From Apus apus (Eukaryota; Chordata; Aves; Apodiformes; Apodidae): a DNA stretch of 64,000 nucleotides. The position numbers and the translations under genes were made by a program. Shown one piece after another: positions 36,946 through 46,809 of the stretch. Under the pieces are notes generated by a model, which saw only the letters and a program-made list of their open reading frames with translations, was not told where the DNA came from and did not search any database. Where the stretch lies: contig NC_067295.1 of the NCBI RefSeq assembly GCF_020740795.1, forward strand, positions 2,914,501 to 2,978,500, written 5' to 3'. How positions within the stretch are numbered: the first letter of the stretch is position 1; each line of letters opens with the position of its first letter.

Positions 36946-37896
36946 TGGAGCCCAGGTGGGATGGGGTCCTGAGCACCCCGAGCGCAGGAGCGGACCCCAC
37001 AGATGGGGAGGGGGGATGCGCTGCTGCATCGAGGGGTTTGGAGCAGCAGCACTGAAGGAAGGTAGTTTCCTGTGGGGCCAAGAGGCACAGCTGGGATCCC
37101 CTGGGTCTGCTGAAGGATGAACACAAAGGATTCCATTCTGCCAGGGAGGGTTTCATGTGAGCCATCACTCATGCACGTTTTTGTCATGGACACTTGGACA
37201 TCCCATCCCTTCTCCACTCCTATGAGAGCTCTGGGAAGGACACTTGCAGCTCATTCACAAGCCTTCCTTCCTATCACACTCCTTCTTCAAGAACATTTGT
37301 TTCCCCTCAAAGTAGGGTCTGCAAGAGTGGATGGTACATGCTGAGGGTCTTCAGATGATATTACTTCATTTTCCACACACAGGCAGGTCCGGGACTGCAG
37401 GTCATGAAACGTCACAGAGAGGACTGAAAAGAACTAATATTAGTAGGAATAATAATAACAATAAAAATACACATTGCACCTGCTGAAGGGAGCAGGCTGC
37501 AATGAACTGTCCTTAAAATACATCCAGGCTTGATGGCTTTACATTTTGCCCTGGAAAGGAGTAATATTTAGCACGTAATATTTAATTTTCATAGGTTTTT
37601 TGTGGTTTTGTTTTTTTTTTTCAGTAGCAGGAAAGCACTGGGACGCATTCCCTGCCCCTGCTGCGAGGGCTGAACACGCTGGGGGGGAGAAGCAGGCGGG
37701 AGAGGAGGGGGGGGGCCCGACCCCGCGCCTCGGGGTTGCTTCACCGGGGCTAGGGTCGAAGTCCAGGCACCGGTAGAACAGGGGCTCTGCCCTCCTCCCA
37801 GCAGCCACGGCCGGACACAAACTCTCGCAGCCCGCGACAGAGGCGGCCGGGCCCGTCACCAGGTCAGTGCTTCCCCGGAGCCGCAGGCCGCGCCGC

Positions 37897-37942
37897 CAGG
37901 CCCGACCAGGCCGCGGCGCCAGGCCCGACCAGGCCGCGGCGC
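37897..37942. repeat. Perfect 23-bp tandem duplication in the PEMT promoter
   Basis: Two identical, directly adjacent 23-bp copies occupy 37897-37919 and 37920-37942. Each begins CAGGCCCGACC and ends GCCGCGGCGC. They lie 180-225 bp upstream of the PEMT ATG and contain SacII-type CCGCGG cores. Exact identity suggests a recent duplication or a length-variable promoter element. Confidence 0.95.
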
Positions 37943-37975
37943 TCCGGGTCCCGCCTCCGCCGCCGCCAGCGGCCC

Positions 37976-37999
37976 GGGCTCGGGCTCGGGCTCGGGCTC
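37976..37999. repeat. Hexanucleotide repeat (GGGCTC)4
   Basis: Four perfect GGGCTC units lie about 125 bp upstream of the PEMT ATG. The run is G-rich on the + strand, with four GGG tracts spaced by three bases, so it meets the simple pattern for a G-quadruplex. It may vary in length between individuals. Confidence 0.95.
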
Positions 38000-38121
38000 C
38001 GGCACGGCGCCGCTCCGGGGCTCTGCCGCTGCCGGCGGCGGAGGCGGGACTCGGAGCGCTTGGCCGGCCCCGGGCAGGGGGGGAAGGGGGGGGTTACGGG
38101 GACCGACCTTGGCCCCGCGCC

Positions 38122-38223
38122 ATGGCCGCGCCGGGCCGCGGGAGGCGGGCGGCGGCGGCAGGCGGGGAGCGGCCCTTCCCGCGGGAGTGCTGCGAAGGGC
38201 TGGGCGGGCTGGATTTCGGCCAG
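38122..38223 (+). CDS. PEMT: PEMT coding exon 1 (long-isoform amino terminus)
   Basis: This exon encodes the first 34 residues of phosphatidylethanolamine N-methyltransferase, long form. The ATG lies in a strong Kozak context (G at -3, G at +4) inside a CpG island. The leader is Ala/Arg/Gly-rich (MAAPGRGRR...) and is followed by ECCEGLGGLDFGQ, which matches the human long-isoform segment CCGGLGNIDFRQ at the same place relative to the next exon. The exon ends CAG|GTACCG, phase 0, so it joins exon 2 in frame. An open frame continues upstream to 37867, but that part is proline/arginine low-complexity translation of the GC-rich promoter and has no known counterpart, so I start at 38122. The Cys-Cys segment aligns well; the first 20 residues do not align with mammals and are lineage-specific. 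The 5' UTR extent is unknown. Confidence 0.9.
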
Positions 38224-38282
38224 GTACCGGAGGGGCTGGGAAGGGTGAGGGTGGGAAAGGGAGAGGCTCGGGGCGTTGCAGA

Positions 38283-38315
38283 CCCCCCCCCCCCCCCCCC
38301 CCCCCCCGCCCCCCC
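38283..38315. repeat. Poly-C tract (C25, then G, then C7)
   Basis: Twenty-five consecutive C, one G and seven C start 59 bp after the PEMT exon 1 donor. The - strand is therefore a long G run able to form quadruplexes, and the + strand an i-motif. Such runs are often misassembled or length-variable. Confidence 0.97.
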
Positions 38316-38587
38316 ACTCCCCTGCCCGGTGGCATCCGCAGAGATGGGGTAACAGCCCCCCGGACCGTGCCTGCAGGTGCAGCAGAGCCCCGGGCGTGCT
38401 TGGGACCATGTGTGCGAGCTGCACTTGCCCCAGTCCCTGTTCCCACCCAGGCCACGACAGCCTGTGCTGGCCACGTGGTGAGGGCTGCGCTGCCACCCCA
38501 TAGGAATCCCGTGGGTGCTGCTGCCACATCACACAGGGTCCTTAAGCTCTCGCCCCGTGGCACCAGCAGTTCTCACTTGAGTATATT

Positions 38588-38808
38588 AAGCTCTTGCCCA
38601 GGTGCCCACGCAGCTTGTGCCCAGGTTCCTGGGCAGCTCTTGCCCTAGTGCCCTTGTATCCGACTGGGTGCCCCTGCAGCTCCTACCCAGGTGCTTTAGC
38701 AGCTCTTGCCCCGGTGCCCATGCAGCTCTCACCAAATTGCCTGTGTCTCTCACCCCATTAGCCTGTGCAGCCCTCACCCTGGTGCCTCTGCAGCTCTCAC
38801 CCTCCCTG
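38588..38808. repeat. Degenerate 23-bp minisatellite in PEMT intron 1
   Basis: About nine to ten copies of a unit of the form CAGCTCTTGCCCAGGTGCCC plus three bases. Clean 23-bp copies start at 38588, 38611, 38634, 38677, 38700, 38723 and 38768; the blocks between them are 20-22 bp and more diverged, and the last copy is partial. Several units keep CAGCTCT and GGTGCC. The - strand is an open frame of repeated RAA/ELP-like peptides, which I regard as a by-product of the repeat. Confidence 0.85.
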
Positions 38809-39769
38809 ACTTTGGGTCCGTAGGCAAATGTGGAGCAATTGCCATTACTTACCACCCATCGGGGAAGAGGGAGCAAAGTTGAATGTTCAGTGCCCATTAT
38901 GTGGCTATCCCAGCAGAGACAGCTCATCCTAATGGGCCCCCCCTTTATCCCTAAGAGCACAGGCTGGGCACAGGCCAATCTGCCTCCCGCTGGCAACAGC
39001 GAATTTGGTTGTTGAGGAAGAGAAAAGAAGGTGAGTGCAGTGTTCGTGATGTTGCCAGTCAGGAGTTTGTAGGTCAAGAAGCTTTTGTTCAGCCCGTGCT
39101 GGCGGAGCGCTCAGCGCCGTACAAAATGAGAGGAAAGAAGCTGTCCTGGTCCCACGGGTTTGCAATTGAAGAGGGACCAGACAGTTCTGCCCCGGCGCCA
39201 GGGCTGTCTGGGTGCCCAGGCTACAGCTTCACAGTGCTCAGTCTGAGGGGACAAGGTCTGGTGGCAGCAGGCTGCTCGGGGATGAGGAGAGGGTGGGAAT
39301 AGGGCAAGGTGGGTCAGCAGCAGGCACTGGGGGCTCTTCCCATCCTTCCATCTCAGCACCTATGTTCCAAAGAGAGACGTGGAGGAGGCCAGGGGAGCTG
39401 GGGTGGTTTGAAGGCAGCTGTGGATCCCCATGAGATCCCCCCAGTATGGCACAGAAGCCATTCCCAGGGCTTTTGCTCCTGGCTATGGGTTGTGGCAGGT
39501 TTAGCAGCCCCTCTCCATGAATCCCACTGCAGCTCTCGGTCCTTCAAAGAACCCATGAGGAGCCAGTGGCAATTTCCCTTCTGGGTGGGTGAGGTGGAGC
39601 TGCTGCCTTTTTAAGCTTTTCCTGTCCCCTGGCATCCAGAGGACTTGCAAACACAGCTGTGTTTGGAAAGCAAAAAACCTTCCATGTCTCCTTGTTGTCT
39701 TGATTTTGATTCAAGTGAGGGAAGGGTTTGGGCTGGGCTGTTTTGTCTTTTGTTGTCAAAGGTTTGGCC

Positions 39770-39790
39770 AAAAAAAAAAAAAAAAAAAAA
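39770..39790. repeat. Poly-A tract (A21) in PEMT intron 1
   Basis: Twenty-one consecutive A. Confidence 0.97.
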
Positions 39791-40529
39791 GAGGCATAGG
39801 CTGGTTTTCATCCAAATACCACTGGAGGAGAGGGGGGGTGAGAAGCAGCAGGGCTTGTTGCATGTAAAAATGCTGACAGTGTCAGGGAGATGTCCTGGGA
39901 AAAATATATCTTTCTTAAAAGGAGAAAAGCAGGGAGATTTAAGGGGTTTTGTTGTCATTAAGGAAGATAGGAAGGTCTTTTGCAGCTTTTTCCAATGCAA
40001 ATGCATCCCCCCTCTCTGTGGAGGGAATTTGTATCACTTGTACTTTATGGAAGGCAAGTTTGAGGCTGACACAGTTTGTTGCTTGCAGTTCCCACACAGA
40101 CCAGCATCCCTGGGACAGTCCTTCATCCCTGGAGACAGCGAGGTGCTGTGGAATGGTGCTCCCTTTCCCACGTCTTGGGAAGACAGTTGGGTTAGCAGCT
40201 GCCCCATAGGGCTGTTGCTCATCCCCACAGCAGCAGTGTCCTTGCAGTGGCTGTGTCCTGCTGCAGTTGTGGGGCTCCCTGAGAGCCCAGTGCCCCTGGA
40301 GTGTGGAGTGAGATGGTTTGGAGGAGATTCCATCCCTATTCTTGGCTTTGCACCCTGGCACAAGGCTTTGCAAGTCATAGCAACATGTTGCTGGGGGCCG
40401 TGAAAAGATTTGTCCGCTCTTGCGGGGCAGCTGATGTATTTGGTTTGGGATGAAATGTCCCACATTTGGGTGCAATGCCCAGTGCCCCTGCAGGAATCTG
40501 CACCCCCAGTAACTGTCTCTCCCCCCCAG

Positions 40530-40637
40530 GTGGATGTGACAGCCATGGCACAGCTCTTTGGCTACGTGGACATGACTGACTCTGGCTTCCTTGTGGCTGT
40601 CCTCTCCATCGCCTTCAACCCGCTCTTCTGGAACGTG
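40530..40637 (+). CDS. PEMT: PEMT coding exon 2 (first membrane segment, short-isoform start)
   Basis: This 36-codon exon runs from VDVTAMAQLFGYVD to LFWNV, phase 0 at both ends. The acceptor follows a pyrimidine tract (TCTCTCCCCCCCAG) and the donor is GTG|GTAAGA. It aligns without gaps to human PEMT (MTRLLGYVDPLDPSF..., then FNPLYWNVV), including the GYVD motif and the FNPLFWNVV segment. The stretch GFLVAVLSIAFNPLFWNV is the first hydrophobic segment of a four-helix ER membrane protein. Codon 6 (ATG at 40545-40547, context AGCCATGG) sits exactly where the mammalian short isoform starts, so two forms with different amino ends are plausible. PEMT converts phosphatidylethanolamine to phosphatidylcholine by three SAM-dependent methylations in ER and mitochondria-associated membranes; the SAM-binding residues are in later exons not present here. 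Confidence 0.96.
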
Positions 40638-43600
40638 GTAAGAGCCGCCCACCCATGGGCCACCCCATTATGTTTAGCCTTCCTTTGCCAGCTACAGGGA
40701 GATCTTCTTTGTGCCTCCTTTGGAGGACAGCCTCTTTTTGGGAGGACTGCTGGGCCAAAGGAGCAAGTGGTGCTCAGTTATTGGGCACTGAAAGTGGGTG
40801 AGCAGGGAGTTGCGCTGCTGGGAGAGCTCCTGGGGCTGGCTGTGACGGGTGTCCCAGAGGAGGTGAAGGTGGGAGCCAGTGCAGGATGCAGAAGGAATTG
40901 GGAACTGAGCTCAGGAGAGGGGACAGAGCAATCAAAGCCATCCTTCAGCCACCTCCCACCCTAGCAGCCAGGCCCTTGTCACCACTGGGACTGAGCATGA
41001 GTGGCATGAGGGGCAGCACTGGAGGTGTTGCCTGCTGCTTCCTCTTGAAATACATTGGCAGCTGGTTGTGTGGGTGGTGGGAAGCAAAAACAGTCAGGCA
41101 AAAGTTAACTTGAACAAATACCCCCTCCATTGTGCTGCAGAGTCTTGCCAAAGAGCTGCAAACCTAGCAGCAGGAGAGGGAGATACCTGTGCATGGGGGG
41201 TGCTCGTTGTCTCTGTGGGTGCCAAAGTGCTTTGGGAGCCAAGACTGGAAGAGCCCCTGCTGCTCTTTACTGCTGTGGTTTGCTCCTCCCTGGAAGAGTA
41301 GCTGAAATCATTGTCAGCCTCATTTTGGAACATTGCAGAGCCAATGTGCCAAGCAGGGGGCCCAGGTGGGCTGCAAGATGACTCCCACCCTGCAGTACCC
41401 TGGGGAGCACAGCAAAGAGTGGGGCAAAACCTTCTCCCTCGAGTGCTCATGGGAACGGGATGTCAAATCAGCCAAGATTCCTGAAACCACCCGCCAAACC
41501 TCCCCGCAGAGACTCTCACCCTGGGGAAGTCTTCTTAAAAAGGCCTTATTTTTCCAGAGGGGGAGGACTCAGCTCTCTCTGAGCGTGGTGGCTCTTGAGA
41601 TTGTCTCATGCTGGGCTTTGGAAAAGCAAGGCTCTCATGGCTGTGAGTCGCTTTGGAAAACTCTGTTGGAGCTCTTTGTTGCAGCCTCCCTAATTTTTCA
41701 TGCAACTCGTTATTAAAAAGTCTCACAGTGTCTGAAATGCCAACTAGAATATGCCACGTTATTTCCACTGTGGAGTCATCATTTAGCATAAAGAATCCCT
41801 GAACAAGAAGATTCAGGATGTGGTCTCGGGCTGGGGGGGAGAGACCAGCTCCAGTGAGAAACTGCATAAAAGGGAAAGAAAAAAGTACTTGATTAGCGTC
41901 TGCTGCAACGCCTGCGACTCATGGGACACCCGCAGCTTGGGAAATAGCGTTGCTTTTTGGATCAAGAGTTTGGCTGCTGTTAAAGGACAGGGAAAGCTGA
42001 TGTAACAGCAGGAAGTTCATTGCTCTGCCTTGCTGTTGTCCCCTTCCAGTGTCTGAAGAACATTGCCGCTGGCAGCAGGTGGCACTGCAAGCAAGACCTG
42101 CAGGGCCTGCTCCTGGGAGCAGAAGGCATCTCTGCCTGGGTTTACAGGGAGCAACCTGAGCTGGTGTGTTGGTGGAAAGCTCTGGGGAGGTGAGCGTGGC
42201 TCTGAATGTTTCCCTGGCTGGAATGGGCTGGTGGCTCTCACAGTCCGTGTGCCTCCATCCCTCGCTTGCCCTGCCCAGGCCCCTGAGGAGCTCCCTGGTC
42301 TTGTCAGTCTCTGCCCGTCCCAGTGTGTGGCTCACACCAGGCACTGCTGGAAAGCTCTTCCAGGGGAGCTGTGGGATCTGCAGCCCTGAGCAAGCCCCCA
42401 CTATTGGGTGCATGTTAGGGATGGCCCCAGCCATCCCTAGATCTTTCCTGACCTGCTTCCTTCACCTCCTCCCCATCCTCTTTTCCATGTGATCAGTGCC
42501 TGCACCTAGCCAGCTGCCCTTCTCTTTCTCTCTCTGTATCCCTGCACAGGCTCCCTTTGTCTGTTGCTATTTGAGTTCCTTCCCAGCAGCTGAAATCACT
42601 TCTGCATCTGAATTACTTTGGACTTGCAGGAGCTTTAGTGCAAAGACTGAATTTCCATGGAGTGCCAAGCACTCTCTGCTTTCTGTGCTTAATAAGTAAT
42701 TTGGGACCCTGATCAAAACCCCTCCTGTGCATGAAATTACTGATTTGGGTAGAAATCGGGTGGGGAAGCACTGATTTAGTTCAGTGTCTTAATTTCCCCT
42801 TGCTGCTGAACTCCAGCCAGGTCTGCTTCTTGCAAAGTTTGGCGCCGGGTTGTCCTTGTCGTGCAGCGCCTCTGAATAAATCTGTGGCTCTGGTAAGCAG
42901 CAGGCATGTGTCTTTGGGGCAGGGTTTGGGGATGAAGCACCAACTCCAAAGGCTGTAGGTGGAGCGTGGCTCCAGAGAAAACCCTGTTGCCTGTTGAGTC
43001 ATTTTATGGACTTTGGTTAAGAGAGCAATTTAAAGGAATAGAGCCTAAATGGGGCCATGTGCAGGACTCCAGCCAGGCTGTGCTGATGCTCCCTCCTGTT
43101 CTTCACAGGGAGGAAAAGCTCTCAAAAACCGGCCTCAGGACTCCCAGTTTCCACCCTCCTCCCTGCAGGCATGTGCTGGGGGGTACCATGAATGTCACCC
43201 CACGGTTGCTCACTGCATTTCCCCACCAAACCCCAGACTCACACACCCTCTTCTGCTTCCCCCGCTTCGTGCCGATTAAAATCCCACTCTTTTCCTGGAT
43301 GGCCTCCAGGTTATGTTGTCCATGGCACAGCTTGGATGTGTTCCTACACTATTCTCTGCTTTTTTCCTGTTTTTTTCCTCTCCTTCTTGTGCTGTCTCTG
43401 CTTTCCCACCCATCGTGGCTGTTATGAAAGGAGCTGCTGGGAGCAGTGCTCCTGCATAAGGTAGGGTGCTGGTGAGGTCTTGAAAGGCAGCAGAGGAGCC
43501 ATTTTGGGGATAAAGTTACTTAAAATTTCCCAAGGATATTCAGGAGACCTGAGCTGCCATGGGGCTGTTGAGCAGCACCTGGCAAAGAGTGGTCACGTCG

Positions 43601-46600
43601 CTGGAGCCGTGCCATAAAATGTTAATGAGGTCAGAGCAGTAGAAACTCCAATAAATCCCTTCTGTGTTTGGAAAGCCACAGAGTGATGGGATAAACTTCC
43701 CATCCCTTGGTAACTAAGGAAGGTATTAAATAACAACTCCTTGGAGGCAAACATTTTCGAGCCAGGAGAGTCAGATAACCTGCAGGCGGAAGGCTTTAAA
43801 GAGCTTGCTGAGCCTTGGCACACAAGGAGTTTCTAGAAAGCTGGATGGTTCCTGACACTCTAAGTAGCAAACAGGCAAGTGGCATAGCTGTGAGCCAGGT
43901 AGTCTGACGTCCGTCAGCACGCAAGTGAGTTTCAAGTGGGGACTGCATCCATCAGCAATCTTTTTTCTTGATTTGAGCCTCTTAAAAATTTATGGCTGGC
44001 GTCACGGCCTGATTTAGAAATGGCACATCTTCAGCCACCACCCCAGAGCTGCCTCCTCTCATCACCTCCTGTGACCCCCTCCAGACACTCATGCATCTCA
44101 CAGGAACACAGTTAGAAACAAGCTTAGCATAATTTAGCATGATTTTAAAGAAAATAGACCCCATCAGACAAGTGTGATTTTGTATTTCAAAGTTGCAGCT
44201 TTTCCTGTTCTGGGGTAACCAGATCTCTGTTCTAGACTTCTGTCAAGTGTTTAAACTGCATGAGGTTTTGATTAAAGAAGTAGTTGCACAGGGACCTGAG
44301 CTGACAACGCCTGGCTCCTGATGGATGTGTATCTCTTGGTTCATTTATTTTTAATTTCCCATCCTTTTCTCCTTTGGAGAGTGGAATAATCTGCCAAGTG
44401 GATAAGAAGTGCTGGAGCTGGCTGTGAGGGGGTGTTTTGCAGGCGCTGGCAGCCCCGTTTCACCTACCTCTGACCACTTCTTGCTAAACTTGGAGGAAGG
44501 TGCCTGGCCCAAAACCTCCCCACGCTGCTGGGAAGCAGCCAGGAGCTTGGGAGCTGTTGGGATATAGACCTCGATGAGCCAGACTTCAAGAAACCTCCTG
44601 GGGGCAGGAGAAAAATGCCTGATGCTGGAGGGATTTCAGCAGCTCTCACTGGTCTTACAGAAGGGAAGGACTGAGCGGTGGCTGCAGGGCGGCGTGTTGG
44701 CACCTCCCTGGGAAAAGGGAATTGCAGGGTGTGAAATGGCTGGGGCTGGAAGGGCAGGCAGAGCCTTGTAGGGAGGACACCTCGGGTAGCTGGAGTTTGC
44801 AGGGGTGGGAGATGAACAAGTCAGAGTGATTTAATGGTCTTTTTCGGCCTTCAAATTTTGCAAACCTGCGAGAGTTTCGTGGGCTCCCCCACAAACCTCT
44901 GCCCACCTGCAGCTGCGGGGGAGAGTGAGCAAACAGCCCTCAGCCAGCTTCTGGAAAGTGCTGTTGGATTCTGTCGCAGAAGCCAGGGCACAGCAGCGAT
45001 GATTATCTGTGTATAACAGATGCTAGATCAATAGCAGGGCTTCAAGCTACGCTGCAAGGCAATTGACTGCAGAAAGTGTTTCTCTGTTGGGGTAAAGCTG
45101 GGCTTGCAGCGAGGCTTGGATTCACTCTTACATCTTTGGTCTTAAAATGTCACCACCAGCTCTGATGCCTTTCATCCTTTGTGCAGGGAGAGAACACACA
45201 TTATTCGTAATTGGACTCTCTACCAGGCAGCAATAGCTGTTTTCATTTCCTACAATGCTGGAGAAAGCGAGGATGTGCTTTTTTTTTATTATTACTATTA
45301 TTTTTTGCTTCCCTCACACAGCATTTAGTGGCAGTTTTATCCCGAGGGGCTTGGGAACACTTCCCACCCCGGCTTTGCAGCGATGCGGTACCGCGTGTGG
45401 CATCGATTCTCCAGCCGTCTCGTAACCGAGTGAGTCCTGGCTGGGTGTGTAACTCTGTGCCTCTTTGGCTCCTAAATTTAGCTTCTCCAGCTTGTGGGCA
45501 CCGCTGAGAGCCACATAACAGGCACCAAAACTGGGTCACATCCTCCAGCCTGCCGATGGAGTGACACAGTTAGGAGCACTGTCACCTTGAGGGAGAGCCA
45601 CATCCTTCATCCTGGCACTGCTCCCCTGCAGCCTCCCAGCCAGGGGTGATGGTGTTCTCATCTAAATCCTCTTAAAGAAGCTGTGCAATATCTTTTCACG
45701 AAGTCCTTGCAGGCTGAGCTGCCTGTGGTGCTGGGGATCATGGAGCTCAGCCTTGCCAGGCAGCTCTGAGCAGAGTTGCTTCATCTGTGTCTTGAGCCAG
45801 GTGAGGTCCCAGCTCTCAGGACTCCAAGCAGCTGCCCAGCCACCATACAGGGGTACCTGCCAAGGCAGGGAGTGCTGGGGGAGCTGAGATCTTTCCATGC
45901 CTGTTCCTAGCCTGAATTTAGGACCCAGCTGGTGTGCAATGTGCCTGCTCAGCATTTATCTAAACCAAGGTCAGAATCTGTCACTCACCTCACAGTTCTC
46001 TGTGGATCATGGCCAAGCTGACCCAAAAAACAACCTCCTTTTTTTAGTTTCTGCAGAATGTTTCTCTAGAAACCCAGAGTGTTTGTTATATATACTGGAC
46101 TTTTCTTGTGTTTTAAAAATAAACTGCAGGCTGCTGGCAGCCCTGCTGGACTCAGTGGGCACACACACGAAAGATGAAAAAAATGATTAAGCCAAGAGTC
46201 TTGGTTCCATATGCATCAGAGGATTATCTGCAGACAATAGAAGTTGGGAGAGGCCTTTTCCTCTCTGTCCCACTCTATCCCTGACCTGCTAAATGCTTTC
46301 TCCTGCTGATGAGGTGCTGCTCAAAGATGTTAGTCTATGAAATGGAAATTAGTCTATGAACACCTGCACCCTGTGGGATAAGGCAAAAAATGCAGCTGGA
46401 GGCAAAAACTAAAGTAGTATGATCTGCCCAGACTAGGAGGTGTGGAAGATGGAGAGTCCTCCTGAGTGGCCGTGGCTTGTCACAGTGTTTGTGCCTTGCT
46501 CTGGGGCTGGGAGCTACTGGAGGCCTGAGCAGGGAAACCCGTTGCCTGCCCTGGGATGTTGGCTGTCCTGGAGCTGGGTGGAGGCTCCCCGGGTTGCCTG

Positions 46601-46789
46601 CCTGCCGTCAGCACGGACATGAGCTGGGTGTTTTCCGGCTGTGCCATGGCACAGACTGTTTAGCAGAAGTCTGCCCAGTTCCCAGAAGGATGTGGTCTCC
46701 CAAAATAGGGCTGCTTTGACGAAGAAACACAGAAAGACGCAGCCTGCTGGGTGCTCTTGGGAGATTATTGCCGTAAGATCCGCTGCCTG

Positions 46790-46809
46790 AATTCCATCAT
46801 GATGGAATT
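46790..46809. other. Perfect 20-bp palindrome
   Basis: AATTCCATCATGATGGAATT is exactly self-complementary with no loop, in PEMT intron 2. It could bind a dimeric factor or be chance. Confidence 0.9.

Larger units (their letters stand above)
17690..37629. other. Intergenic region between the two CpG islands
   Basis: About 20 kb without a supportable gene. It contains five of the eight clear CR1 fragments plus a sixth in diverged form, two minisatellites, a 22-bp perfect hairpin, poly-A runs (20036-20062; A-rich 21302-21339) and a secondary CpG patch at about 18.49-18.90 kb. Open frames overlap on both strands and have no recognisable domain. Unannotated lncRNA cannot be excluded. Confidence 0.6.
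37630..38360 (+). promoter_or_regulatory. PEMT: CpG-island promoter of PEMT
   Basis: A dense CpG block surrounds PEMT exon 1 and ends shortly after its donor. No TATA box is seen upstream of the ATG. GC-box-like GGAGGCGGGAC occurs near 38046, and the start codon lies in CGCCATGGCC, which resembles a YY1-type initiator element (inference). The block contains a perfect 23-bp tandem duplication, four GGGCTC units and a long C tract, described separately. Flanking DNA on the left (37.35-37.63 kb) is AT-rich, so the left edge of the island is sharp. The transcription start cannot be placed from sequence alone. Confidence 0.8.
38224..40529 (+). other. PEMT: PEMT intron 1
   Basis: The intron is bounded by GTACCG at the left and CCCCCCCAG at the right, 2.3 kb in all. 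It holds the end of the CpG island, a 25-C tract, a 23-bp minisatellite and an A21 run at 39770-39790. No further exon was recognised. Long open frames here follow the minisatellite and the GC-rich start and are not gene-like. Confidence 0.85.

Noticed and set aside
37867..38121. Upstream in-frame extension of PEMT exon 1
   Set aside because: Although open and in frame, it translates the promoter repeats into low-complexity Arg/Ala/Pro sequence with no counterpart in other PEMT proteins. The ATG at 38122 has the better context.
37856..38563. 235-codon - strand frame over PEMT exon 1
   Set aside because: It is the antisense shadow of the CpG island and poly-C tract (long Gly run). The PEMT exon on the + strand explains the region.
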